64,000 nt of DNA from Corynebacterium pseudopelargi. GTDB taxonomy: Bacteria; Actinomycetota; Actinomycetes; Mycobacteriales; Mycobacteriaceae. The position numbers and the translations under genes were made by a program. Shown piece by piece: positions 35,811-44,392 of the stretch. Positions within the stretch are counted from its first letter, which is position 1. Each line of letters begins with the position of its first letter. Under the pieces are notes generated by a model. The model did not search any database and was not told the DNA's origin. It was given only the letters and a program-made list of their open reading frames with translations. The stretch is taken from positions 558,001 to 622,000 of the forward strand of contig NZ_CP033898.1 of the NCBI RefSeq assembly GCF_003814005.1, written 5' to 3'.

Positions 35811-37076
35811 TTAGACGCTTACAGCACCGAAACCAGGTGCAGCTTGGGGTTTAACAGTGTGATCAACCGAAGCGGAGTTATGACCCACCTCAGCACGCGG
35901 AATCAGATCCTTGGGGATACGACCCAGCTTTTCGCGGGTGCCCTCCGGATCGGCCTCCATCGCCTTGATCCAACGCTCACGGGAACCAGCAGAAATACGG
36001 TTCTCCTTGATCGCCTGATCAACCGACGCCTCAAGTGCTGCGTGATCGTCACGCGCCTTCGCAGCAATGCCATACGCGGCTTGGCGACGCAGCGCCTCAA
36101 GGTCTTTCGCATCAATGGTGACCACCAGCGGTTCGGACTCCTCTTCCGACTCCACCGGCTCCTGCTCATGATCAGCAGGGGCTTCATCATCAGCGGGAGC
36201 TTCACCCTCAACCACCGACTCCGACTCCGGCTCATGTTCAGGGGTTTCTTCCGACTCCGGGGCAGAATCCGCCACCGGCTCCGACTGACCCTCATCTTCT
36301 TCCTTGGCAGGGGCTTCTTCCACAGGCTCACCCTCGGCGACCTGCTCAGCCAGCGCCTCATCAAGCGCCGCTAAAATCGTTGCCTCATCGGCATCATCAG
36401 CACACCCCAAACGGCGTGCAAAAGCCTGCAAATCCATGTTTTCTCCTCGTGTATCAGGGGCGGGGGCATCAGCACGCCCCCGATATTTGAACGCAGCCCG
36501 CAGCCGGGCGCTCATCAGCTCCGGCGCGGCTGGCACCTCACGACCATCACGCACTTCATCAGCCAGACCAGCAGCCACGGCCTCGTCAGCCGTGTACCAC
36601 GTCTCCCGCGCCATAGCCTCACGGAACGACTCGGGGGAGCCACCGGACTTTTCGGCGTAAATCGTGGCCATCTTGTCATTCATGCGATCCAGGGAATCCG
36701 CCAGCTCACGGAAATCATCCGCGCCACCATCAACCCAAGCCCAAGCGTTATGCACCATCAGCTCAGCCGAAGGACGCATAATCAGGTGGTCACAGCCACC
36801 AACCATCAGCACCGACGCTGCAGAAGCGGCATAGCCTTCCACAACACCAGTCACCCGGCCGGGGTGCGCTCGAAGCAGATTCATAATGGCCACGCCCTCG
36901 AAGGCATCACCACCGGGCGACGAGCACCGAACCGTCAGGTCACCATCGACACCGGCGAGCTGCTGGGCAACCGCCTGCGCAGTCACACCCCAATTGCCAA
37001 TCTCGTCATAAATTTCCAGCACCGGCCCATCAGCACTATCAATCAGTGCCAGCGGGCGCTTCTGATGTTTCGGCAT
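35811..37076 (-). CDS. Head maturation protease (ClpP-like) fused to scaffold
   Basis: 421 residues. Residues 1-190 form a ClpP-type serine protease: CSSPGGDAF, nucleophile Ser85 in GYAASAAS, His109 in MVHNAW. Then comes a highly acidic, low-complexity Glu/Pro region (about 240-325) and a helical C-terminal third (LEALRRQAAYGIAAKARDDHAALE...) that should act as scaffold. Protease-scaffold fusions are common in HK97-like phages. ATG at 37076 is preferred because GGAGGT precedes it; the frame overlaps the portal end by 38 nt. Confidence 0.85.
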   Translation of the reverse strand: MPKHQKRPLALIDSADGPVLEIYDEIGNWGVTAQAVAQQLAGVDGDLTVRCSSPGGDAFEGVAIMNLLRAHPGRVTGVVEGYAASAASVLMVGGCDHLIMRPSAELMVHNAWAWVDGGADDFRELADSLDRMNDKMATIYAEKSGGSPESFREAMARETWYTADEAVAAGLADEVRDGREVPAAPELMSARLRAAFKYRGRADAPAPDTRGENMDLQAFARRLGCADDADEATILAALDEALAEQVAEGEPVEEAPAKEEDEGQSEPVADSAPESEETPEHEPESESVVEGEAPADDEAPADHEQEPVESEEESEPLVVTIDAKDLEALRRQAAYGIAAKARDDHAALEASVDQAIKENRISAGSRERWIKAMEADPEGTREKLGRIPKDLIPRAEVGHNSASVDHTVKPQAAPGFGAVSV

Positions 37077-38304
37077 CGTCGCCACCTCCATTCTTGAGTT
37101 CGGGAATGTAATCCGGATCCTTCTCGGGCAGTTGGTAGCGCCTGCGTACCTCGGCCTCGGTCGGCGGGTCCATCAGCAGCACCTTCGCGTTTGCCAAAAG
37201 GGCGAGCGCTTCGGCAGTGAGTTCCTTCTTGGAGGCGATAGGGTCAGCCATCAGCAGGGGCGCGGGGCCGTCATAATCAGGCCACGCCAGTTCCACAAGA
37301 TCTTCAACGATGTGTTGGTTGGCGGTGTCGATGATCCAATCCGCAATGGACTGCAACGACTGCACAAACAGATCATTTTGTGTTTCAGCGAGCGCGTAGC
37401 TACCGCCCTTGCCACTTAAGTTCAGGACGTGAGCAAGCACGGCCTTGGCCATCATCGCATCGTGATAATCAATCGCTTCACGCGGCGAGGCCACCTGCCC
37501 ACTAATGCCTTTAAGGTCAAAACGGGCACCGTTGGGAATACTCACGCCGGCATGAGCACCAGACCGGATGCCTTCCACAATCGCCTGGCCATCCTGCAGT
37601 TCACGGCGCGCATCCTCCGGCATCGGCGAAGCCTCATAAGTGGGGATACCCATGCCATTGCGCTCCAGCACCTGCGCCTCCAAGCGCAAATACCGATCCC
37701 GCAACTTCCAGTGCTTATAGGCAGGGCGCAAAATACTCGACCCCAACCAAGTGGAATCCATCGGCTCGAAGCAATAAGCCACCAGGCGCGACACCGGGAT
37801 CACGGGGGGCTTACCACCGTGCCCAAGCGCATGCTGCTCAATGCTTTCCAAACCGCCATCGTCAGCAACGTTGATTTTCGACACCGTGCCAGGCAACCTG
37901 GGCGCGAGCTTCACAAGATGCTCCAACCCATCGTCACCCACCTGGTAGACCTGCTCAAAGAACATGTGCCCATACGGCAGCGCCAACAACGCTTTTTGCA
38001 GGTGCGCATCCCACGACACACGGCCACGACGCCTCGGCACCGTACCGCGCTCCTGCCCAAGCACCGGCAGCCGCAAATCACTAGCGATGTGCTGCACCAC
38101 AGCATCCGGTGCGCCGTTCGGATCAATCCGCCAGGTGGATCGACGAATAGGCAACGTCACAGCCTTCAAGATGGACTGCACTTGTGCATCTTGCCTGAGC
38201 ATCTTGGAATACACCCGCGTGGAATTCGGGAATGTGAGCTGCCAATTATCTTCGGCAACCAGCCCGGTAACACCACGCGGTGATGCGTGACCAATCTCAG
38301 CCAT
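37039..38304 (-). CDS. Portal protein
   Basis: 421 residues, resembling DUF935/Mu gp29-type portals (NSTRVYSKMLRQDAQVQSIL, RRSTWRIDP, LALPYGHMFFEQVY). It would form the dodecameric DNA channel at one capsid vertex. It lies directly after TerL, 17 nt downstream. ATG at 38304 is favoured over an in-frame TTG two codons earlier by the AAGGTGG spacing. Confidence 0.85.
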   Translation of the reverse strand: MAEIGHASPRGVTGLVAEDNWQLTFPNSTRVYSKMLRQDAQVQSILKAVTLPIRRSTWRIDPNGAPDAVVQHIASDLRLPVLGQERGTVPRRRGRVSWDAHLQKALLALPYGHMFFEQVYQVGDDGLEHLVKLAPRLPGTVSKINVADDGGLESIEQHALGHGGKPPVIPVSRLVAYCFEPMDSTWLGSSILRPAYKHWKLRDRYLRLEAQVLERNGMGIPTYEASPMPEDARRELQDGQAIVEGIRSGAHAGVSIPNGARFDLKGISGQVASPREAIDYHDAMMAKAVLAHVLNLSGKGGSYALAETQNDLFVQSLQSIADWIIDTANQHIVEDLVELAWPDYDGPAPLLMADPIASKKELTAEALALLANAKVLLMDPPTEAEVRRRYQLPEKDPDYIPELKNGGGDDAETSEAPAGTD

Positions 38305-38321
38305 GCCCAATCACCACCTTC

Positions 38322-39869
38322 CTAAAAATCAAAATCAGCACGCCCACCACCAGCAGACGGCACAGCCACCGGAGTAAAACCGCCACGGCGCGGCATCGGC
38401 ACGACCTCTTGCAGCCCGGTTTTGTCCAACGCCAAAATCGCAAACGTCGCAGCCACCAAGGGGCAACCCTCGCCACGGACACGCTTCACAGCACGCCCCA
38501 TGCCACTAATCTCACGTTCTTCAACAACTCCTAGGGCGTCTAGCCAACGCGGATCACCATCATGAGTTAATGCCCCTTCGTGGATGAGCTGCTGGAGCAG
38601 CATGTAGCCTTTGGCCACGTCTTTGGCCTGCATGATCGTTGGCTCCACCCCAAGATCACTAATACCGCGCTCAATCGTTGAGGCGGGGCCACGCACATCA
38701 ATCGCAGCAGCCAGCGGGTCATTGAGTTCCACGGCTTTACCCAGATCTGCGAGCAGCGCATCACGATCAAATTCGACACGATCAGCCAGCGACAAATGCA
38801 CACCTTTGCGGGTTTTCACAGCAGCGACCATTGCGCACACATCGCCATTGACATTCACGTCAATACCCAGCGCGGATTCGCGCAGCTTCGTGACAGCCGG
38901 GGCATCATCCTGCAATGCTCCCCACACATCGAAATCAATAATTGGCGTGAAGTCGCTTTCTTCACCATCACGCGGCACCCAATTACCAATGCCCAACGTC
39001 TCCACCAAATAGGCATCACGCAGGGTTTCGGACACCTTGGCGCTATTCGCGTCCTGCATCGCATCACGAAACTGGGCACCAGGCCCTTCAAGCGTCAAAC
39101 TCGGATTGGACTGCACCAACGCCTCACGCGAGTAAATGTCCACTTGATCAGGATCAGCAGACCATTCCATAAACAAAAGCCCCGGCGCACCATCAATGCC
39201 AGCCCAGCGTTTCGCGGAAAACGTAGCACCATGCATGTGCTCCGACTTGTCCACCGGCGAAGAAATATAAATCGTGTGGGCATTTTGCTTAGCACGAGTT
39301 GTTTTGGAGATCGCCGAATGGGTCTGCTTCGGCAGGTTGAAGCACTCATCAAACACCAGCAGATCAATGGACAAACCACGGCCTGTTTTATCCGTCCTGG
39401 TGCGAAACTTCACCTTCTGCCCAGTCGGAAACACAATGGACTCTTTACCGTTAGAGCGCACCAGTTGCGGCACCCCAGGCGTTTCGGGGTCATCCTCCCA
39501 CCAAAACATCAGATCTTCGCAGTGCTCGATCACATCCCACAGACGATCACGAGCATCCACAGCCGTATCCAAAAAGTGCGCCGTATGCAGAATCTCCGAC
39601 TCGCCAAACAGGTAAATCCCGGCCAACTCCCTGGCCACCAGAATTTCGCCCTTGCCGTTTTGGCGCGGCACCGAAATCACAGACTCCGACGCAGCCCATT
39701 TACCATCATCGCCGGTAATGCACATGGCACGCAGCACATCTTCCTGCCAAGGAAACAGCGTCATGCCAGCACCACGGGCAAACGCGACAGCGCGATCACC
39801 ACGAGAAGCGTCACCTTCGGGGATATGTGCCAGTCGCGGATACCGCGAGCCAATCAACTGCGACTCCAC
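38322..39869 (-). CDS. Terminase large subunit
   Basis: 515 residues. ATPase domain with Walker A SVPRQNGKGE (residues 66-75, Lys73) and Walker B LLVFDECF (Asp174, Glu175), then a C-terminal RNase-H-like nuclease with acidic residues in ALGIDVNVNGD and IDVRGP. It powers DNA packaging and cuts the concatemer. GTG start at 39869 is preferred; an in-frame TTG lies two codons upstream, both after a run of eight G. It is 20 nt downstream of the small subunit. Confidence 0.93.
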   Translation of the reverse strand: MESQLIGSRYPRLAHIPEGDASRGDRAVAFARGAGMTLFPWQEDVLRAMCITGDDGKWAASESVISVPRQNGKGEILVARELAGIYLFGESEILHTAHFLDTAVDARDRLWDVIEHCEDLMFWWEDDPETPGVPQLVRSNGKESIVFPTGQKVKFRTRTDKTGRGLSIDLLVFDECFNLPKQTHSAISKTTRAKQNAHTIYISSPVDKSEHMHGATFSAKRWAGIDGAPGLLFMEWSADPDQVDIYSREALVQSNPSLTLEGPGAQFRDAMQDANSAKVSETLRDAYLVETLGIGNWVPRDGEESDFTPIIDFDVWGALQDDAPAVTKLRESALGIDVNVNGDVCAMVAAVKTRKGVHLSLADRVEFDRDALLADLGKAVELNDPLAAAIDVRGPASTIERGISDLGVEPTIMQAKDVAKGYMLLQQLIHEGALTHDGDPRWLDALGVVEEREISGMGRAVKRVRGEGCPLVAATFAILALDKTGLQEVVPMPRRGGFTPVAVPSAGGGRADFDF

Positions 39870-39889
39870 AACCAATCACCCCCCCCTGT

Positions 39890-40201
39890 TTAGACGGCCT
39901 TTAGGCCAGATCCGCCACGCGCACGCCGTGACTGCTTCTGCTGCCCAAAAAGATCAGGGCGCTGCTGCACCCACCCGCGAATCTCCTGCGAAGCCCGCTT
40001 CTCAATCACCAACGCGGGGTGCTCCACCGGAAAGCCCTTACCATCGTCCACGATGGTGCCTTCACGTTGGATCACCTCCTGCGCTTCACGGACACGGAGA
40101 ATCAGCCCGGCGACTGTTTCCACTGCTGCCAGGTCAAAGTGGTTCAGATCCCGCCCGGCTCGGAGCGCCTCGACCTCATCATCAAATGCAGACAACACCA
40201 T
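39890..40201 (-). CDS. Terminase small subunit (P27-like)
   Basis: 103 residues, helical. IVDDGKGFPVEHPALVIEKRASQEIRGW is typical of P27-type small terminases, which bind the packaging site and load TerL. Start ATG/GTG lies close behind AAGGAGG, and a perfect terminator hairpin precedes it, so expression needs readthrough or a local promoter. Confidence 0.82.
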   Translation of the reverse strand: MVLSAFDDEVEALRAGRDLNHFDLAAVETVAGLILRVREAQEVIQREGTIVDDGKGFPVEHPALVIEKRASQEIRGWVQQRPDLFGQQKQSRRARGGSGLKAV

Positions 40202-40218
40202 CACCTCCTTTTGGGCAT

Positions 40219-40243
40219 GAAAAAAGCCCCACAATGTGGGGCA
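40219..40243 (-). terminator. Intrinsic terminator upstream of terS
   Basis: - strand GCCCCACA (40242-40235) pairs with TGTGGGGC (40233-40226), followed by TTTTTT (40225-40220). Confidence 0.85.
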
Positions 40244-40258
40244 AGCATGTTTGTTCCT

Positions 40259-41038
40259 TTAACCGGCTTCGCGGGCAAGCGACACCTGTCCAACCTGCAC
40301 CGCACCGACATGGCGCGCAACACCAGACACCGAAAGTACCTGCCTTGCCGGATCAACCGACCGCAGCCCAGGCATCACGCGACCAAACGACCTTGACTCA
40401 GGGGCTTCACGAAACGCGGCACCAACAAAATCCTCGAACATATCGCAGCGCTCTGGATCGTCCGTCATCTCGAATTGTTCGCAGCGAATGTTCTTGTTGA
40501 GGTTCATTGAAGAAGTGATGCACACATCCCAATCCTCATTGCGGATCAGCACAAACTTCGCGTGAGTCCGGATCGTAATCACCGCGTCCTCGCCAAACAG
40601 CGCATCGATCTCATGCACCCCAGCTTGGCCTTTCTTCTGCCTACCCGAGTCCATGATGAAACGAATCGACCGGATGCGCCCATCATCCCGGAAATTCTTC
40701 GCGGCCTCCAAGTCATAGAAACCCGCAGACCAGGTTGCGATGGTCACATCAGCAGGGCCGGTGATATCCAAGGTGGCCTGCACCAAATCAATCAGCGAGA
40801 ACTGCCCATACGTCAAACCGAGCACGTCCATGCCGTGATCAAAACCCGCGATAGACTGCGCAGCCACACCAGCCTTTGAGAACCTGGCGTGAGCCTTACG
40901 CGCCGGGCGAGCATGCGCAGGCTCAGGGTGCGCTGCCAGCGACTCCGCAAGGTGCTTCACCATCGCATTGGATAGCTCCAACCCCTCATCATTGGCGACA
41001 CGCTTCAAAACGCGGGCGAGCTTGCTAGAATCGGTCAT
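40259..41038 (-). CDS. PLD-like (single HKD-type motif) protein
   Basis: 259 residues. The C-terminal half contains a phospholipase-D-type motif: HAK (near residue 158), D-x-D and TSSMNLN, resembling HxK(x)4D(x)6GSxN with a variant end. The N-terminal 60 residues are helical and basic. One motif per chain implies a homodimer, as in Nuc/BfiI-type nucleases. It is located between the HNH fusion and TerS, so it may act on phage or host DNA during packaging or entry. Enzymatic activity is inferred from the motif only. Confidence 0.7.
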   Translation of the reverse strand: MTDSSKLARVLKRVANDEGLELSNAMVKHLAESLAAHPEPAHARPARKAHARFSKAGVAAQSIAGFDHGMDVLGLTYGQFSLIDLVQATLDITGPADVTIATWSAGFYDLEAAKNFRDDGRIRSIRFIMDSGRQKKGQAGVHEIDALFGEDAVITIRTHAKFVLIRNEDWDVCITSSMNLNKNIRCEQFEMTDDPERCDMFEDFVGAAFREAPESRSFGRVMPGLRSVDPARQVLSVSGVARHVGAVQVGQVSLAREAG

Positions 41039-41401
41039 GTTGTTGAATCCTTTCTTTCAGCAACCACGCCGTTGGGAACTCCACTTCCGCAACGGCCTTA
41101 CTTTTATCCATTCTAGCAGGTCACACACTGTTTTTGCCACTTTTACACGCCCAAAACAAGCGATCTGCACCACGCAATCTAAGCCCATCTAAGGCGACCA
41201 ACCCCAAAACCCAGTACTAGGCCACACCGCACACCTAAAAGGCTCACAGCGCGCATTAGGACGCGGTTTAGAGCCGAAAATAATCCAGAGGAGAGAGAAG
41301 GCCAGACTGTGCAATCGAGGGGGGTCGGGCGTGGCCATCCATCTAAGATTATTGGGGGACGGTTTCATTAAGCGTTCGCGCTGGTCACAGGGCGGGGCAC
41401 C
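41039..41401. promoter_or_regulatory. Intergenic region with candidate packaging (cos) signals
   Basis: 363 bp without a gene. ATCTAAG occurs three times in the same orientation (41177, 41087+100 = 41187, 41341), flanking a G-rich stretch at 41317-41333. A leftward promoter could be TGGCAA (41139-41134), 18 nt, TAGAAT (41115-41110) for the PLD-like gene. The position between an HNH nuclease gene and the terminase genes is the usual site of cos in actinophages. Confidence 0.4.
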
Positions 41402-42130
41402 TCATCCCCACTTGAAACCCGTTTCCGTTTGGGGTTGTTCGACGGGCTTTTTCGCCAACGCAGGCCGAAGGTGGTCACGCTTTCCATCTTGGCGCGCCGA
41501 GTTGCAACTGAAATGCAACAACCGTCCTGCTGCTTGGTTGAGGCCAGCGCCCCCGGCTTGGAGGTGATCAGCAGCCAGGGGCTTACCATCCGGGTTGCGC
41601 TCGGCTTCCCGGTACATGGGCTTTCCACACCACCAGCACGGCTGCCCTTGGGTCATGTTCGTGAGCATCGCCTTACGGATCTTTTGGTGCTGGTGATGAT
41701 AGCCACGCTCCTTTGTGGTGCGCTTCCGCTTACCGCTTTTCTGATTGCTGTAATACTTGCCAGCGACTTTCAGCATCGCTTCTGGTCGCTCCTGCTTGAT
41801 GCGCTTCATCACCACGTCTTTGCCGGGGTCAATCTCGTGCACCGTCGCACCATGCGCACGGTATTTGTCGAGCGTTGCTTCGGATGGTGTTGAGTGAATG
41901 ATCCACACATCATGCTCACCCGCATGCTTGATCGCGGCATCGATGAGTGTTTTGCGCATCGCCTTTGTGATCGCGCGAATGTGCTGCACATGCTCGTGAT
42001 TCGATGGTGTCTTACCTGCGATGGTGTTGGCGAGGTCATCGAAGTCCACGGTCACGTCACCATCGTGTCGCTGCTCGCGTATGTAGGTGGATTTTCCTGC
42101 GGCTGGTGGCCCGGTGACGATATGCAGCAT
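41402..42130 (-). CDS. P-loop kinase/ATPase - HNH endonuclease fusion
   Basis: 242 residues. The N-terminal half is a polynucleotide-kinase-like P-loop domain (LHIVTGPPAAGKST, Lys13; DVTVDFDDLANTI; VWIIHSTPS; a basic KRIKQERPEAMLK lid). A very basic linker (KSGKRKRTTKERG) leads to a C-terminal HNH: zinc pair CWWC (165/168), ADH (187-189) and CN (209-210). HNH proteins next to terminase assist cos cleavage in many phages. The fused kinase could repair or modify DNA or RNA ends, but this is inference. Start ATG after GGGGGTGCCC. Confidence 0.8.
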   Translation of the reverse strand: MLHIVTGPPAAGKSTYIREQRHDGDVTVDFDDLANTIAGKTPSNHEHVQHIRAITKAMRKTLIDAAIKHAGEHDVWIIHSTPSEATLDKYRAHGATVHEIDPGKDVVMKRIKQERPEAMLKVAGKYYSNQKSGKRKRTTKERGYHHQHQKIRKAMLTNMTQGQPCWWCGKPMYREAERNPDGKPLAADHLQAGGAGLNQAAGRLLHFSCNSARQDGKRDHLRPALAKKPVEQPQTETGFKWG

Positions 42131-42255
42131 GGGCACCCCCTGGTGTAGATACGGGTAAACCCCCAGCGGGTAGGCCGGGGGTTGTTTTTTGTAAACCAAC
42201 CTAGTGTGTATCGAGGGTGTGGTTTACCACCACGTCGATTATAGCATTAGACCGT
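42131..42255 (-). promoter_or_regulatory. Leftward promoter with operator-like repeats
   Basis: Near-consensus sigma-A promoter on the - strand: TTGATA (42267-42262), 18-bp spacer, TATAAT (42243-42238). The spacer holds the imperfect palindrome at 42249-42262 (AGAC...GTCT). GTAAACC-type motifs occur three times downstream (42154, 42191, and inverted at 42221), one within GTGGTTTACCAC. A hairpin AACCCCC/GGGGGTT (42158-42182) with GTTTTTT on the + strand would stop opposing transcripts. Confidence 0.7.
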
Positions 42256-42855
42256 TCAGTCTATCAAGTGTTTTGCAGTGCATCGCTGATGCTCAATGTG
42301 CTGTATGGCTTCTGCTGCGCAATACAGCGAGCGACCTTGCCTGTCTTTCACTCGACTGATGTAGCCGCGGTTCGCCCAATTCCTCAGATCCTCCCTTGTT
42401 TTGAGGTGGCCATGCATCTGCAGCACCTGCAGCACAGCGGTTGCGGTGTTGAAAGTCTTGGCGCTTTGTGTCGCCGGTTCCGCTGGTTGAAGCAGGCCGG
42501 TGAGTTGCTTGCGCTGCTGTTCGATCTCATCCAGTACATCCTGAATGAAGTCTTGCTGCATGGCGGCTTGGAGGTTGAATTGTAGCCACCTGAGTAGGGG
42601 GATGGCTTCGGCGGGGAGTTCTCGGCCTGGGGTGACGCGGTGGGCTAGGTCGCGGATGAGTTCCGCGAGGTTGGTTGCGAGATCGATGCTGATATCGGTG
42701 AGGCGGCCACCTGGGGTTCTGGGTCCTGGATGGGGTGGGGTGTGTCCGATCTTTTCTTTTTGGGGTGGGGGGCTGTGTTTTTTGTGCTCCAGTTCTTGGT
42801 GGAGGGCGATTGATGTTCGGATGAGCTGGCGGGCTTCCTGCTCATTTAGCTGCAT
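42256..42855 (-). CDS. Hypothetical protein with C-terminal winged-helix-like segment
   Basis: 199 residues. The N-terminal part is helical; a proline-rich linker (HSPPPQKEKIGHTPPHPGPRTPGG) leads to a helical middle with a TRD-like coiled section. The last 55 residues (LKTREDLRNWANRGYISRVKDRQGRSLYCAAEAIQHIE) resemble MerR/winged-helix DNA-binding modules. It is the last gene of the early operon and directly before the strong leftward promoter, which suits a late-gene regulator. No direct evidence. ATG after AAAGGAGG. Confidence 0.65.
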   Translation of the reverse strand: MQLNEQEARQLIRTSIALHQELEHKKHSPPPQKEKIGHTPPHPGPRTPGGRLTDISIDLATNLAELIRDLAHRVTPGRELPAEAIPLLRWLQFNLQAAMQQDFIQDVLDEIEQQRKQLTGLLQPAEPATQSAKTFNTATAVLQVLQMHGHLKTREDLRNWANRGYISRVKDRQGRSLYCAAEAIQHIEHQRCTAKHLID

Positions 42856-42867
42856 GCGCAGCCTCCT

Positions 42868-43155
42868 TTAGTATTCGACTGGTTTTGTGACGAGGCGGCA
42901 CATGATGCGCACGCGGAGGCCTTCCTGCTCCCACCGCTCAAGGATGCCGGCAATTTCTTCCGGATCGACATGCCACGATGCGTAGGTGGGGTCGGTGGTG
43001 ATAGCGAACCTGTTGCGGTGCATGTACACCCATTCGTTGTAAGGCTCATCGCATCGGTACTGGGGTGCGAATTCGAACTGCATGTGCTTGATCAGGGCGC
43101 GCACGTCCTCAAGCGCTTCAAGGTGCTGTTTCACGGTGAGGTGGGTGAGGATCAT
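42868..43155 (-). CDS. ORFan protein, paralogue of the next two genes
   Basis: 95 residues. The C-terminal pattern (YMHRNRFAITTDP...W...L.VRIMCRLVTKPVEY) recurs in the genes at 43152 and 43624, suggesting one duplicated alpha/beta domain. ATGA overlap with the upstream gene. Function unknown. Confidence 0.65.
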   Translation of the reverse strand: MILTHLTVKQHLEALEDVRALIKHMQFEFAPQYRCDEPYNEWVYMHRNRFAITTDPTYASWHVDPEEIAGILERWEQEGLRVRIMCRLVTKPVEY

Positions 43156-43604
43156 TCGATTACCTCCAATTCGGTGGACGCTAGGCGGCGGACGATGCGG
43201 GTCGGGTATTTCGTGGTCTTAGCGTGTTCCTGTGCCTGCTTGATGGTGTCAAACCACCTGCCATTGGCGGGCACTTCGGTGGTGATCAGGGCAAACAGGT
43301 TGGTGTGTTTGTAGAGCTCCCAGCGGTCTGGCTCGTATTGCAGCTCCACCGCATATTCCCAGCGCATGTTGGCGATCTGCTTGGCCATGTCCGGGGCGGT
43401 GGCCATGAGCTCAAATGTGGCGTGCCACTCATCGGCAACCCTTTCGGATACCTCTTTCTGGACTAGTGCGTGTCCGTCGCGGCTTGTTATTTGCATGCTA
43501 TGACTGGGTGGGCAGTCAGCCCACTGCTCCCCAGACTCTTCGAGTTCATAAGGCCCTGGGGTGGCGCCTTTAAGCAACGCTTGGGCTTTATCTGGTGTGA
43601 TCAT
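43152..43604 (-). CDS. ORFan protein, middle member of the paralogous trio
   Basis: 150 residues. The N-terminal half has ITPDKAQALLKGATPGPYELEESGEQW, a pattern seen in ead/Ea22-like phage proteins. The C-terminal half carries the W.DTIKQAQEHA...YPTRIVRRL motif shared with its neighbours. The ATG at 43604 is chosen because the longer frame to 43862 lies antisense-free but inside the upstream gene. Function unknown. Confidence 0.65.
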   Translation of the reverse strand: MITPDKAQALLKGATPGPYELEESGEQWADCPPSHSMQITSRDGHALVQKEVSERVADEWHATFELMATAPDMAKQIANMRWEYAVELQYEPDRWELYKHTNLFALITTEVPANGRWFDTIKQAQEHAKTTKYPTRIVRRLASTELEVIE

Positions 43605-43623
43605 TCGTCCATCTCCAGGGTAG

Positions 43624-44118
43624 TTAGTCGAGTGCCCGGGGCTTCTGCTCGCGGGTGGCGTCGACGAGTTCCGGCTGGTGTACGGTGCGCACCAAGATGG
43701 CGGTTGGGTAGGCGCTGGTGGCAGCATGTTCTTCGGCTTCTTCTTTGGTCTTGAACCAGGTGGCGGCATGTGGGCATGCGGTGGTGAGTACGCCCCCGGT
43801 GTGCCCCATGCTCTTGTAGTAGGCCCAGCGCCCGGCAACATACACCTGTACCGTGTATTCACGCTGCCCTTCCATGTCTAGGTAGAGGTCGCATACCATT
43901 CGGTTGCGCGGGGTTCGTAGGACTTCGAGTGCAGCCTCGTCGAGTCGGTGCTGGTAGTCACTTGGCTTGTCGTTGTCATCTTCGTCGTGCATTGGTACTC
44001 GGATATGCCCGGCTTCGTTTAGGTTTACCCAGATCTCTTCCTCGCAGGCGGGCGCAACCGTATTCATGCGCCACCCCAGGGTTTCGAGTACTTGCACAAG
44101 GTATTCCTTGGTGATCAT
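43624..44118 (-). CDS. ORFan protein of the paralogous trio
   Basis: 164 residues, acidic centre (HDEDDNDKPSDYQHRLDEAALEVL), then YTVQVYVAGRWAYYK and W.KTKEEAEEHA...YPTAILVRTV, the repeated C-terminal domain. ATG overlaps the upstream TGA (ATGA). It may be an anti-host or anti-defence protein, as often found in such early-gene clusters; there is no direct evidence. Confidence 0.65.
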   Translation of the reverse strand: MITKEYLVQVLETLGWRMNTVAPACEEEIWVNLNEAGHIRVPMHDEDDNDKPSDYQHRLDEAALEVLRTPRNRMVCDLYLDMEGQREYTVQVYVAGRWAYYKSMGHTGGVLTTACPHAATWFKTKEEAEEHAATSAYPTAILVRTVHQPELVDATREQKPRALD

Positions 44119-44291
44119 GCTGCTTGTTCCTTGTCGTGTTGGCGGTGGCGGGCTTTGAGTATCAGGCTGATGCATTGGTCTTGGCCTGTTGGGATGCTGT
44201 GATTCAGGCCATATACATAGTCGTTGGGTTCTTGCACACCGCATGCTGGGCACTGGTAGCGGCCACCAAACAGGGTGAGTTGGCCGGTCAT
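44115..44291 (-). CDS. Small zinc-finger-like protein
   Basis: 58 residues. YQCPACGVQEPNDYVYGLNHSIPTGQDQC has one CPAC knuckle and a later Cys/His that could complete a zinc site. ATGA overlap on both sides. Function unknown. Confidence 0.6.
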   Translation of the reverse strand: MTGQLTLFGGRYQCPACGVQEPNDYVYGLNHSIPTGQDQCISLILKARHRQHDKEQAA

Positions 44292-44392
44292 AGTGGCACC
44301 CCGTTCACCAGGTGATTGAGGGCTTCGCCGAGGTAGCCGATAGCAAAACCCGAATCGGTGAGCAGCAGGGCGAATAGGTCGATGAGGGTCAT
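44288..44392 (-). CDS. 34-residue small protein
   Basis: MTLIDLFALLLTDSGFAIGY..., weakly hydrophobic. It is supported by exact ATGA overlaps with both the upstream and the downstream gene, which would be unlikely by chance. Function unknown. Confidence 0.55.
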   Translation of the reverse strand: MTLIDLFALLLTDSGFAIGYLGEALNHLVNGVPL

